10,483 nucleotides of DNA from an uncultured Bacteroidales bacterium (GCA_947367415.1 CANBEE010000081.1:1-10483); one strand, 5' to 3'; positions 1 to 7,932 are shown, counted from the stretch's first letter. The notes: a model not told the origin generated them from the sequence alone. A program made the numbers and translations.

Positions 1-917
1 TTATCTATCTCCAGATAATTGAAAGATGAGAGATAAATTTGCGTTGTCAACTCAGAATCGTGTCCCATACCCTCACTAATAACAGAGAGGGGAATATGCG
101 ATGCACGGGCGATACTGGCCCATGAATGACGCGCCACATACATGGTGAGTGGTGCATCGAACTTTATAATCTGCCCGATGCGCTTGAGTTTATTGCACAA
201 CCACACCGAACGCGTCTTGTACTGCTGACGTTCGTCCACACCCTCGTTCTCGATAAGTGGCAACAGATAACGAGCTCCCCTCACATGATAGCGGTCTACA
301 ATCTCCTGCATGCAACGCTCCCAACGGATGGAGAGGAGCTGCCCTGTCTTGCGGCGGGTATATGTCAAGCGACCGTTGCAAAGGTTATCTGCAGTGAGGA
401 AGGCCATATCAATCAACGACATGCCACGAGTATAGAAACTGAACAGGAACATGTCACGGGCAAAAGCCAAGTCACGGTTGTCGGAAAGGTCCAGATTCTT
501 GACCATACGGACCTGGCGGAGTGTGATGGCTCGCTTGGCGGTCTTATCAACACCCGTATAAACCTGCCTGAAGGGATGGCGCTGCTCAACGAGACCCATT
601 TCCACAGCCTTATTATAGGCTGCACGCAAGATACGCATATAAAAGGAGGAGGTGTTCATCGCGATACCCCTCAGACGCAGATAGACCTCATAATGCAGGA
701 CTAACGTCTCGTCAATCTCGTCAAGATAGATGTCGCGCCCTTCATTGAAACGCGCAATACTGTTCAACGCAGCCGTGTAGGTCTCGGCTGTACGTTCACG
801 TCCACAATAGCGTAGCTGATCTATCAACTTATGCATGAAACCAAACAGTGTTTCCCGATAGGGGCGGCACTTCTCCTTACAGAGTACACCTCTAAAATTT
901 ACCTGAATTACCGTCAT
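1..917 (-). CDS. Tyrosine recombinase (phage-type integrase), 3' end cut by window edge
   Basis: Catalyses site-specific DNA strand exchange through a phosphotyrosine intermediate. I translated the minus strand from the ATG at 917-915; the frame stays open for 305 codons to position 3 and runs off the left edge, so probably only the last few dozen residues are missing. An N-terminal SAM-like core-binding domain spans about residues 22-110. The catalytic domain follows, with R164 (in YTRGMS), K190 (in YTRRKTG), R263 (in YVARHSW), H286 (in GMGHD) and nucleophile Y295 (in TTQIYL). The first residue of the usual HxxR box is Tyr260 rather than His; as I recall this is common in Bacteroidetes integrases, so it is not evidence of inactivity. 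Such enzymes serve mobile elements or invert promoters of surface genes; which applies here cannot be told. The start is the first ATG of the frame after an AT-rich stretch; no ribosome binding site is obvious. Confidence 0.93.
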   Translation of the reverse strand, partial: MTVIQVNFRGVLCKEKCRPYRETLFGFMHKLIDQLRYCGRERTAETYTAALNSIARFNEGRDIYLDEIDETLVLHYEVYLRLRGIAMNTSSFYMRILRAAYNKAVEMGLVEQRHPFRQVYTGVDKTAKRAITLRQVRMVKNLDLSDNRDLAFARDMFLFSFYTRGMSLIDMAFLTADNLCNGRLTYTRRKTGQLLSIRWERCMQEIVDRYHVRGARYLLPLIENEGVDERQQYKTRSVWLCNKLKRIGQIIKFDAPLTMYVARHSWASIARASHIPLSVISEGMGHDSELTTQIYLSSFNYLEID

Positions 918-928
918 GTTTTTTTCGG

Positions 929-954
929 CAAAATTAGAATGTATTTGGATACAT
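929..954 (-). promoter_or_regulatory. Possible promoter -7 box and overlapping palindrome upstream of the recombinase
   Basis: On the minus strand, TAATTTTG (936-929) matches the Bacteroidetes -7 consensus TAnnTTTG. It lies about 11 bases upstream of the recombinase ATG, so transcription from it would give an almost leaderless message. The nearest TTTG upstream is 27 bases away, longer than the usual 19-21, so the -33 box is unconvincing. Just upstream is a perfect inverted repeat, ATGTAT, TTGG spacer, ATACAT (939-954). It sits where RNA polymerase or an autoregulator would bind, and could be an operator or a recombinase core site. Both readings are inference. Confidence 0.35.
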
Positions 955-971
955 AGGAGTATGCAAAAGAA

Positions 972-1001
972 TCAGGGGCGAGCCGTGTGGCTCGCCCCTG
1001 A
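972..1001 (-). terminator. Intrinsic terminator of the large surface-protein gene
   Basis: A perfect 13-bp inverted repeat (972-984 with 989-1001) encloses a 4-base loop and is GC-rich (arm core GGGGCGAGCC). On the minus strand it starts 23 bases after the stop codon of the 1025-5116 gene and is followed by a T-rich run (TTCTTTTG), the standard arrangement for factor-independent termination. It separates that gene from the recombinase downstream on the same strand, which therefore probably has its own promoter. On the plus strand the arm is followed by ACTTGTATAT, with no T run, so it reads best as a minus-strand terminator. Confidence 0.85.
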
Positions 1002-1024
1002 CTTGTATATTCAGATAACAATCG

Positions 1025-4000
1025 TTACTTTACCAGAACTTTCTGTACTTCGACTGTTCCGTCGGTGCGGAAGATGCGGAAGATATTGATGCCAGACTGA
1101 GGAGTAGCAATGCGTACACCATCGAGCGTATAAATCTCGGTAGCAAGTACGGGAGCTACTGACTCCATATCTTGGATACCCTCACCTTCGCCTTCGGACT
1201 TACCAAGGTAGTAGAGATGCCATGCACCCACAACCTCGTAGTCATTGCCCAGGATCTCAGTCTTGGAGAGTCCGATGCGTGCCTTACCATCGGCACCTAC
1301 TTCGAACTGAAGCTTGTTGAGGTAGTGGCCCTGGTTGAAGAACTCAACGGTAGGTGTAGTTCCATCAGGAGCAAACATGCCGTTGGGGAGAGTGTAGCAC
1401 TTCACGCCATAATCAGTTGTTGAAGCATCCTCATAGAGGTTCATCACCTTGGTCTCGTACTTATTATCAGATGTGGTAGCGTATAGGGTGGTGAGATGAG
1501 TCTCTTCACCGCTCTCCTTACGGTTCCACTCTTCGTCATAATAGCCTGCACGGTAGTAGGTGTGGACGGTCACTTCATACTTACCTTCGGGAAGACCAAC
1601 GAGGTCTTGGTAAAGGTCGATAGCTGCACGGTTGTAGCTTACGGTGTTCTGCTTGTATCCATTCATCGGGCTGGTTGTCCAACCTTCGATAACGCCAGTA
1701 GTCTTGTCACCCTTGGCGGGGTCAAAGTCGGGATTGATGATGAGCGAGGTCATATCAACAGGCTCGGGATCGGTGGGTTCAACCTCACCGAGGTAATAGA
1801 GCTTCCAAGGACCTACCACCTCGTAGTCGTTTGCAAGAATCTCGGTCTTCTCGAGTCCGATACGAGCCTTACCGTCCTCACCAACCACAAACTCCAGTTC
1901 GTTGAGGTAGTGGCCCTGGTTGAAGAACTCTACGGTTGATGAGGTTCCGTCAGGTGCAAACATTCCATTGGCAAGGGTGTAGCACTTAACGCCGTAGTCG
2001 GTGGTGGCTGCATCTTCATAGAGGTTCTTGACCTTCACCTCGAACTTCTCGTCAGCTGTAGCGGCATAGAGTGTGGTCAGATGTGTCTCTTCGCCACTTT
2101 CCTTACGGTTCCACTCTTCGTCATAGTAGCCTGCACGGTAATAGGTCTGTACGGTAACCTTATACTTACCCGGTGTGAGGCCCACGAGGTCCTGATAAAG
2201 GGTAATCTCTGCACGGTTGTAGCTTACGGTATTCTGCTTGTAGCCATTCATGGCGCTGGTGGTCCAGCCTTCGATAACGCCTGTTCCCTTGTCGCCCTTT
2301 GCGGGGTCGAAGTTATTGTTGATGATAAGTGAAGTTACATCAACAGGTTCATCGCCACCACCACTCATATCGGGAATCTTGAGTTCTACGACAGCGAGGT
2401 TACACTCCTCAACCTTGGCTGTAGCCTGGGTATTGTCGTATGAGCCAGCCTCATAAGCTGCAGCAACCTCGGCATAGAGTGTCTTGGCAGCCTTCACAGC
2501 ATCGGCCGATGCGGTTGCAGCATACTCGTCGATAGCTGCAGCCAGGTTAGCGATTGCGGTATTGAGCTTCATATAGGTATCAGTACCTGCAGCGACAGCC
2601 TCCATTGCTTGCTTGAGCACAATGAGGGCATCGTAGCGACTCTCATCGGCTGCAGCCTCGGCAGCAGAAATAGCAGCCTGCAGTGCATCCAATTCAGGCT
2701 TGCCGGCCTTGTTTGCAAGGAGCGCCTGAGCTTCAGGAACAGTAGCAGCAATTACCTCGCCCAGAATTTCAACATTCTTGGCGCGATAGATAAGGTTGGC
2801 ATTGGTCCACCATGCACGGCTACCGTCGGCATAACGGAGGTCGTTGCGGATACCAACGCGCAGAGTACCATCGGTTACGAGGCCATAGACTGTCTGCACA
2901 TAGCGTCCATCGGTAAATGCCTTATAGGCACTGGCTGCACTGTTGGGAACATAGCCCTTCTCAGGATACTTATAATCCTCGGCATGAGCTGATGTGTCGC
3001 TGGGGCAGTCGAGCACTGAGTTCATCAGCTTATCGTAGCTATTAATATAGGTATATGCCTTGTACTGCTCAGTACCTGTCAGTGCGGTATAGTCGGCTGC
3101 AAGGTAGCAAGCATTTACGGTGAACTCATAGAGTCCGTTGGGAAGGTTGGTGAGGTTCTGATGAACGTCGAACACCATATTGGGGCCTTCACCTACGGGA
3201 TTGTCGCCAGTGGGGAAAGTAACGCCGGGCTGTGAGGTCCAACCACCTTCCTCGGCAAACGAAGCATTCTTCAACAGGTTAGAGCAGTTGGTGCCGTCAA
3301 CAAGTGCATTGGCAATGGCATCGGCAAGCAGTTTGTCGAGGTGGGCAATCTCAGCCACAACCAGCTCGGCACTCAGATGACCGTTCTCCAGGATGTAGAG
3401 ACCTGTACCATTCGGATAGAGCTCGGTGACCTCCTCAGAGAGGAAGAGATAATCGGAGAGGTTATACATAGCATCCTCATACTCGATATCGGGGTTGATA
3501 GTCTCCATATAGGCACATGCCTCCTGATACTTGGCATAGAAGATGGCATAAGCCTCGATGCTGGCTTCAAGCGCATTGATAGCCTCGTCGAAAGCCGCGA
3601 TGGCAGCACCTATCGACGCTGCATCAGTAGCAGCTGCCAAAGTATTGCGGGCTGCGATATAGGCCTCGAAGGCTGCTTTGTGATGGTACACTTCATTTTC
3701 GTCGAAGAAGGTTTCATAGTCAACCGACTTGCCCATGTAATCCGAAGCGAAGTAAGCGAAAGCATTGTCGCTATTGCCCATGTAGTGGAGCTGCCAGTTG
3801 TCGAAGAGTGTCCAGTCGCCACCAATCTGTCCCTCTTTCTTGAGACCGATGGTGAGCTTGCCGTCACTTACGTAGCAGAGCAAGGTGTTGCCCAAGTACT
3901 TTCCTGCTTGCATATAGGCTGCAGCAGTAGCCATATCGTTGGGGATGAAGCCATAGCTGTTGGTCGAAGTGTTAGAACCGATTGCTTCAGCTGTAGCCTG

Positions 4001-5116
4001 CGAGCTGGCAAGCATCAAGGGCTGTTCAATGGTAGCCATTGCCGTAGAGGTGGCATAGAGGCGGGCAAAGCAGAGAGAGTCGTCACCCTCCTGCAAAGCT
4101 GCATAAGCCTTCTCATCGTCGGGAGCATTTCCGGCACGGTAGTAACCATCAACACTCACACGGTAGATACCTGCAGGCAGCTCGGCGAGGGCCTGGTGAT
4201 AATCGTAGGTCTTGTTGTAGAACTCCGCATTGCCAAACTGCTGGAATCCAGGAGCTGTACCCTTCCATCCTTCATTATTGTTCGCGTTATACGAAGGATT
4301 GGTGATATAGGCAGTGTAGTTGGCTGGAGTCTCGGGCGAAGCCTTGGCTGTCTGGAACTCAACAACGAGCCATACCAGATCCTCAGCAGCCTTGTTGAGC
4401 TGCTCGGCCGTACTGGCCGTATTGTCATAGACAGCCTGCACGGCAGCGATGTCAATACCGGCATTCTCGGCCAGAGCCTTGTCGATAGCGGCCTTGAGGG
4501 CAACAGCGGCTTCATATACCACCTTCTTGTCTACATAGCTCTGATACTCGGCAGGAGCAACGAAGTACCACTCATTCTGCCAAAGCTCAGGGTCGTAGTA
4601 AGGAAGATAATAGGTAGAGGTGTCGCACAGATAGATGCGATTGTCGTTCTTCTCGGGAATCACACCCAAGTATGCACCGGGATAAGCCTCGGGATTGAAC
4701 GATTTGTTCTCGGGAGAGAGACCAATGCGATAGGTACCACCCTCCTGAGGTTCGAAAGTAAAGAGCTTCTGCACATCGTCGGCCTTGTTACGGTCTACCC
4801 AGATGCTCTCCACGCCGTCAATGAAGGTGTACATCACCTGCCCCTTGGTCTCTACAGAGTCGGCAAGGTAGTAGGAGATGTCGTCGAGCTCATACTTCTC
4901 AATCCACACCTTGTAACCCTTGGTACCGCTCACACTGGCACGGGTGTTCCAGTCATTGGCACCGAGGAAGAAGCCATCGGCATCGGGGTTATAAAGATAA
5001 AGAGTTTCACCTGTTTGCAGCGGCACAGAGGCTGGAGCTGCAGGCTTGGTCCACTGGGCATACGCTCCCACGACCATCAGCACCGAGAGTGCTAAGAAAG
5101 TAAATAGTTTTTTCAT
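1025..5116 (-). CDS. Large secreted modular surface protein with four beta-sandwich modules and a C-terminal sorting-like domain
   Basis: 1363 residues of unassigned function. A signal peptide ends near residue 20 (VVGAYA before QW). Residues 30-190 look like a beta-trefoil/ricin-like domain (LYLYNPDADGFFLGAN, then WYFVAP). Four related modules follow at about 266-447, 609-780, 926-1110 and 1121-1305. Each starts with an N-x-x-F/Y segment and, allowing for divergence in the second, has a GW motif, a LP/L-x-G-x-Y turn, a Y-Y-R-A-G-like strand, a G-x-L/A-x-I/V-G-L/I strand, and an L/I-x-Y end. This resembles galactose-binding-type carbohydrate-binding folds. Alanine-rich helical spacers lie at 191-258, 450-608 and 785-915. 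The last ~45 residues (IYTLDGVRI, GINIFRI, VQKVLVK) resemble a type IX secretion sorting domain or its relatives, suggesting surface delivery. I see no catalytic motif, so a glycan-binding or adhesive role is inferred. The start is supported by the signal peptide. The gene is divergent from the glycosidase and ends at a strong hairpin. Confidence 0.88.
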   Translation of the reverse strand: MKKLFTFLALSVLMVVGAYAQWTKPAAPASVPLQTGETLYLYNPDADGFFLGANDWNTRASVSGTKGYKVWIEKYELDDISYYLADSVETKGQVMYTFIDGVESIWVDRNKADDVQKLFTFEPQEGGTYRIGLSPENKSFNPEAYPGAYLGVIPEKNDNRIYLCDTSTYYLPYYDPELWQNEWYFVAPAEYQSYVDKKVVYEAAVALKAAIDKALAENAGIDIAAVQAVYDNTASTAEQLNKAAEDLVWLVVEFQTAKASPETPANYTAYITNPSYNANNNEGWKGTAPGFQQFGNAEFYNKTYDYHQALAELPAGIYRVSVDGYYRAGNAPDDEKAYAALQEGDDSLCFARLYATSTAMATIEQPLMLASSQATAEAIGSNTSTNSYGFIPNDMATAAAYMQAGKYLGNTLLCYVSDGKLTIGLKKEGQIGGDWTLFDNWQLHYMGNSDNAFAYFASDYMGKSVDYETFFDENEVYHHKAAFEAYIAARNTLAAATDAASIGAAIAAFDEAINALEASIEAYAIFYAKYQEACAYMETINPDIEYEDAMYNLSDYLFLSEEVTELYPNGTGLYILENGHLSAELVVAEIAHLDKLLADAIANALVDGTNCSNLLKNASFAEEGGWTSQPGVTFPTGDNPVGEGPNMVFDVHQNLTNLPNGLYEFTVNACYLAADYTALTGTEQYKAYTYINSYDKLMNSVLDCPSDTSAHAEDYKYPEKGYVPNSAASAYKAFTDGRYVQTVYGLVTDGTLRVGIRNDLRYADGSRAWWTNANLIYRAKNVEILGEVIAATVPEAQALLANKAGKPELDALQAAISAAEAAADESRYDALIVLKQAMEAVAAGTDTYMKLNTAIANLAAAIDEYAATASADAVKAAKTLYAEVAAAYEAGSYDNTQATAKVEECNLAVVELKIPDMSGGGDEPVDVTSLIINNNFDPAKGDKGTGVIEGWTTSAMNGYKQNTVSYNRAEITLYQDLVGLTPGKYKVTVQTYYRAGYYDEEWNRKESGEETHLTTLYAATADEKFEVKVKNLYEDAATTDYGVKCYTLANGMFAPDGTSSTVEFFNQGHYLNELEFVVGEDGKARIGLEKTEILANDYEVVGPWKLYYLGEVEPTDPEPVDMTSLIINPDFDPAKGDKTTGVIEGWTTSPMNGYKQNTVSYNRAAIDLYQDLVGLPEGKYEVTVHTYYRAGYYDEEWNRKESGEETHLTTLYATTSDNKYETKVMNLYEDASTTDYGVKCYTLPNGMFAPDGTTPTVEFFNQGHYLNKLQFEVGADGKARIGLSKTEILGNDYEVVGAWHLYYLGKSEGEGEGIQDMESVAPVLATEIYTLDGVRIATPQSGINIFRIFRTDGTVEVQKVLVK
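1202..1756 (-). repeat. Tandem module duplication, distal copy (fourth module of the surface protein)
   Basis: Encodes residues 1121-1305 of the large surface protein. It aligns without gaps to the preceding copy at 1787-2341; by my hand count about 156 of 185 residues are identical (roughly 84%). The 585-base offset is exactly 195 codons, so gain or loss of a copy by recombination would stay in frame. A 10-residue acidic/proline linker (EVEPTDPEPV) separates the copies. Confidence 0.9.
1787..2341 (-). repeat. Tandem module duplication, proximal copy (third module of the surface protein)
   Basis: Encodes residues 926-1110 and pairs with the copy at 1202-1756. Long stretches are identical between the copies, for example around residues 959-968, 991-1016 and 1063-1072 of this copy. 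Substitutions cluster in the early strand (NN against PD), in the loop after the LVGL turn, and in the segment near residues 1019-1030. The other two modules of the protein are much more divergent, so this duplication is the most recent one. Confidence 0.9.
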
Positions 5117-5253
5117 GATAATGGTTATAATAGTTATTCGGAGGTAAAATTACGTAAATTCTTGGGATAAAAAAAATAAAGAATCAAAAATAAGCCTCCA
5201 TCTACGATTTTTTACTACCTTTATAGCGTGAAACAACAAGAATCTATTTATAT
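5117..5253. promoter_or_regulatory. Divergent intergenic promoter region
   Basis: This AT-rich 137-base gap separates two divergently transcribed secreted-protein genes, so it must hold both start regions unless transcription begins further away. Candidate -7 boxes of the TAnnTTTG type are TATTTTTG on the minus strand (5192-5185), which would leave about a 60-base leader before the 5116 start, and TACCTTTA on the plus strand (5216-5223, one mismatch), leaving about a 25-base leader before 5254. I found no TTTG at the proper 19-21 base spacing for either, so the exact sites are uncertain. No hairpin or riboswitch-like structure is evident. Confidence 0.45.
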
Positions 5254-7932
5254 ATGAAAAAGAAGAGCTTTTTATCTATGGCCATGACACTGTGCCTGAC
5301 AGCATCAGTGACAGCACAAACAGTAAACGTATCGCCCCTCCCCCAACGTCTCGTGTGGGGCGAAAAGGCATTTGACCAACCCAAGAGCATTGTCATCAAA
5401 GGAGCCGACGAGGCCGACGCCGATGCCGTAGCCCTGCTGCGCAACCACTTTGCCGAGGAGAGCAAGGGTGTCAAGGTGATTATCGGCGAGCGCGGCGACA
5501 AGGCCGTGAAGGCATACGACAAGCAGATTCCCCGCAAGGTGGAGGGCTACTATATTAATATAGGTAAGAAACAGGTGGTGATTGCCGGCAACGACGAGGC
5601 AGGCACCTACTACGGCGTGCAGACCTTCCTGCAGATGGTTTCGCAGCCCGAGGTGATGACTGCCGAAGTGAAGGACTGGCCCGACGTGCTGGAGCGCGGC
5701 GTGGTGGAGGGCTTCTACGGAAACCCCTGGAGCCACACGGACCGTCTGCGCCAGTTCGACTTCTACGGACGCAACAAGATGAACGTATATATCTATGGTC
5801 CGAAGGACGACCCCTACCACCGCAACCAATGGCGCGAGGCCTACCCTGCCGACGAGGCACAGCGCATCAGCGAACTGGCCAAGGCGGCGGCACAGAACAA
5901 GGTAGACTTCGTATGGGCCATGCACCCCGGTGGTGACATCCAGTGGAACGAGGCCGACCTCAAGAGCTCAATCCAGAAGCTGGAGTGGATGTATGCCCTC
6001 GGCGTACGCGCCTTTGCCATCTTCTTCGACGACATCTTCGGTGCCGAGCAGTCGAAGGGCACCAAGCAGGCCGAGTACATGAACGCGCTGAACCGCGAGT
6101 TCGTGCAGAAGCACCCCGACGTGGCTCCCCTCATCCTATGCCCCACACAGTACAACAAGAGCTGGTCGGGCGGTTCATACCTCTCCGACCTGGGCACCAC
6201 GATGGACAAGGACATCCGCATCATGTGGACAGGCGCCACCGTGGTGGACATGATCAACAAGACCGACATGGACTGGATCAACGCACAGATACGGCGCAAC
6301 GCCTACATCTGGCTCAACTATCCTGTGAACGACTTCTGCATCGACCACATGCTGATGGGTCCCACCTACGGCAACGACCTCGACATAGCGCCACAGCTGA
6401 GCGGCTTCGTGTCAAACCCCATGGAGTATGCCGAGGCATCAAAAGTATCGCTCTACAGCATTGCCGACTACACTTGGAACATGGACGCCTACTCCTCGGT
6501 AGCCTCTTGGGAACGTGCACTGACGGAGCTGATGCCCGCGCATGTGGATGCCTTCCGCCTGTTCTGCCAGCACAACATCGACCTTGGCCCCACAGGCCAC
6601 GGCCTACGCCGCAAGGATGAGTCGAAAGCCTTCAAGCAGGCCGTAGAGGCATTCAACGCCACCATGTCCGATGGCTACGATGCAGCAGCCGTAGAGGCCA
6701 TGACACAGGAGTTCACCGCCATGGTGACTGCCGCCGACGAACTGCTGACCTCAACCGAAGAGCCCGAGATGATAGCCGAGATAAAGCCTTGGTTAGAGGT
6801 GATGAAGCTCATCGGCCAACGCGGCCAGCTGACCATGCTGCTCCATACACTGCTTGATAACGGAAATGAAAAGAGCTTCATCGCCACCTACGAAAAGATG
6901 CTGCAGCTGGAGCAGGCACAGAAGGCCATCCTCTCGCGCAACTTCGAAGGCTCCATCAAGAAGCCCAACCCCACCGTAGCCAATGAGGTGGTAGCCCCCT
7001 TCATCAAGGCCAATACCAAGAGCCTCATCCGCGAATACAAGAGCAAGCACACCTACCGCAAGGAGATATTCCCTGCCGACCTCATCGAGGAGGGACGCTA
7101 TTATATAAAGGTGAACGGACGCTGGCTCACCGACGTGAATGCCAACCCCGACCGCACAGGCGACCACCCCGTATTCCAGGCCGAGGAGGATGTCATCAAC
7201 CCGCAGCGTCAGGAGTGGAACATCGCCATCGACCCCACCACCGAGCGCTACAAAATCACCAATGCACAGGACGGCCGCTACATCAACGAGATGGGCAACT
7301 TCTGGAGCGACAAGAGCCTCAACCCCTACGATCCCGCATGGCACTCATTCAATATCTACCGCTTGAATGGCAAGTATGCCATCCAGAGGGCAGGCAATGC
7401 CGGTGGCCTCATGTGGAGTGCCGATGAGGAGCGCATCAAGCCCACGGCAGAGAAGAACATCCGCTACGAACACTTCATCTTCGAGTTCATCCCCGTGGGC
7501 AGTGAAGCCACAGAGTGCCCCACCTTCGAGCCCGGTGCAGCCGTGCGCATCGCCGATGGCGAGGGACGCTACCTCACCAATACCTCAGTGAACGGTGTGG
7601 GTGGCACACCCGAGTTTATGGAGCGAAGGGAGGACAGTAGCCAGCTGTGGCACCTCAACCTCGTGGAGGAGACAGGACGCTTCAACCTCATCAGTGCTGC
7701 CGACGGCCGATACGTGAACGAGGTCTGCAACTTCGGCACCAACCCCTACAATCCGCTCTGGAACACCTACGTGCTGACCGAGCAGAACGGCAAGTATGCC
7801 ATCCGCAACGCCGGCAACGGAGGCTCACAGTACTGGATTGTCAACGGCAAGCACCCCGCAACAGCCAACATCCCAGTAGCAGAGGCGTTTCAATTCACAA
7901 TTGACAATGAGCAATTGACAATGGACAATTAG
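5254..7932 (+). CDS. Secreted GH84 beta-N-acetylglucosaminidase (O-GlcNAcase-like) with C-terminal trefoil-like repeats
   Basis: Retaining exo-beta-N-acetylglucosaminidase that would remove terminal GlcNAc from glycans or glycoproteins by substrate-assisted catalysis. The signal peptide ends near residue 21 (SVTA before QT) with no lipobox, so the protein is periplasmic or secreted. Residues 22-143 form the N-terminal alpha/beta domain shared with GH20/GH84 enzymes. Residues 146-440 form the GH84 barrel: GFYGNPW (153-159), K184 in YGPKDDP, the catalytic Asp pair D259-D260 in FFDDIFG, Y300 in PTQYN, D360 in NYPVND, and N388 in SNPMEYAEASK. These align with the known active site of the Bacteroides thetaiotaomicron enzyme (D242/D243), about 17 residues shifted. 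A helical domain fills about 445-600. Residues 612-747 and 758-883 are two related trefoil-like units sharing DGRYxNE and NGKYAI, and make the protein longer than the ~737-residue B. thetaiotaomicron homologue. The last 13 residues come from a heptad DNA repeat. It is followed 106 bases later by a receptor on the same strand. Confidence 0.94.
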   Translation: MKKKSFLSMAMTLCLTASVTAQTVNVSPLPQRLVWGEKAFDQPKSIVIKGADEADADAVALLRNHFAEESKGVKVIIGERGDKAVKAYDKQIPRKVEGYYINIGKKQVVIAGNDEAGTYYGVQTFLQMVSQPEVMTAEVKDWPDVLERGVVEGFYGNPWSHTDRLRQFDFYGRNKMNVYIYGPKDDPYHRNQWREAYPADEAQRISELAKAAAQNKVDFVWAMHPGGDIQWNEADLKSSIQKLEWMYALGVRAFAIFFDDIFGAEQSKGTKQAEYMNALNREFVQKHPDVAPLILCPTQYNKSWSGGSYLSDLGTTMDKDIRIMWTGATVVDMINKTDMDWINAQIRRNAYIWLNYPVNDFCIDHMLMGPTYGNDLDIAPQLSGFVSNPMEYAEASKVSLYSIADYTWNMDAYSSVASWERALTELMPAHVDAFRLFCQHNIDLGPTGHGLRRKDESKAFKQAVEAFNATMSDGYDAAAVEAMTQEFTAMVTAADELLTSTEEPEMIAEIKPWLEVMKLIGQRGQLTMLLHTLLDNGNEKSFIATYEKMLQLEQAQKAILSRNFEGSIKKPNPTVANEVVAPFIKANTKSLIREYKSKHTYRKEIFPADLIEEGRYYIKVNGRWLTDVNANPDRTGDHPVFQAEEDVINPQRQEWNIAIDPTTERYKITNAQDGRYINEMGNFWSDKSLNPYDPAWHSFNIYRLNGKYAIQRAGNAGGLMWSADEERIKPTAEKNIRYEHFIFEFIPVGSEATECPTFEPGAAVRIADGEGRYLTNTSVNGVGGTPEFMERREDSSQLWHLNLVEETGRFNLISAADGRYVNEVCNFGTNPYNPLWNTYVLTEQNGKYAIRNAGNGGSQYWIVNGKHPATANIPVAEAFQFTIDNEQLTMDN
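7891..7932 (+). repeat. Heptad tandem array forming the end of the glycosidase gene
   Basis: Six consecutive 7-base units with consensus CAATTGA (variants CAATTCA, CAATGAG, CAATGGA, CAATTAG) span exactly 42 bases and contain the stop codon TAG. They encode the final residues QFTIDNEQLTMDN of the glycosidase, of which only the first few look like the natural last beta strand. Because the unit is not a multiple of three, a change in unit number would change the C-terminal frame. I recall similar TTGACAA-type heptads as common intergenic repeats in Bacteroidetes. Confidence 0.75.

Noticed and set aside
126..704. Plus-strand open frame of 192 codons within the recombinase region
   Set aside because: The minus-strand frame carries all catalytic residues of a tyrosine recombinase; this frame is its shadow.
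1202..2341. Direct repeats considered as CRISPR or transposon ends
   Set aside because: They are 555-base coding modules in frame within one protein, with a short linker, not short repeats with spacers or inverted terminal repeats.
3341..5095. Long plus-strand open frame (584 codons) opposite the large surface-protein gene
   Set aside because: It is fully antisense to a gene with a clear signal peptide, domain repeats and terminator. Its translation is rich in V, I, L, G with no recognisable domain, and is explained by the codon bias of the real gene, which makes antisense stops rare.
5117..5253. Possible invertible promoter segment between the divergent genes
   Set aside because: I looked for matching inverted repeats at its edges and saw only short AT-rich partial matches, not enough to support an invertible element.
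5305..5925. Minus-strand open frame of 206 codons inside the glycosidase, and similar antisense frames at 6793-7344, 8084-8764, 8804-9625 and 9662-10456
   Set aside because: All are antisense to strongly recognisable GH84 or TonB-receptor sequence, and their translations are low-complexity V/H/L/G-rich.
5943..6620. Plus-strand +1-shifted open frame of 225 codons in the glycosidase barrel region
   Set aside because: Arg/His-rich out-of-frame product. The true frame is continuous through the catalytic Asp pair, so there is no frameshift to explain.
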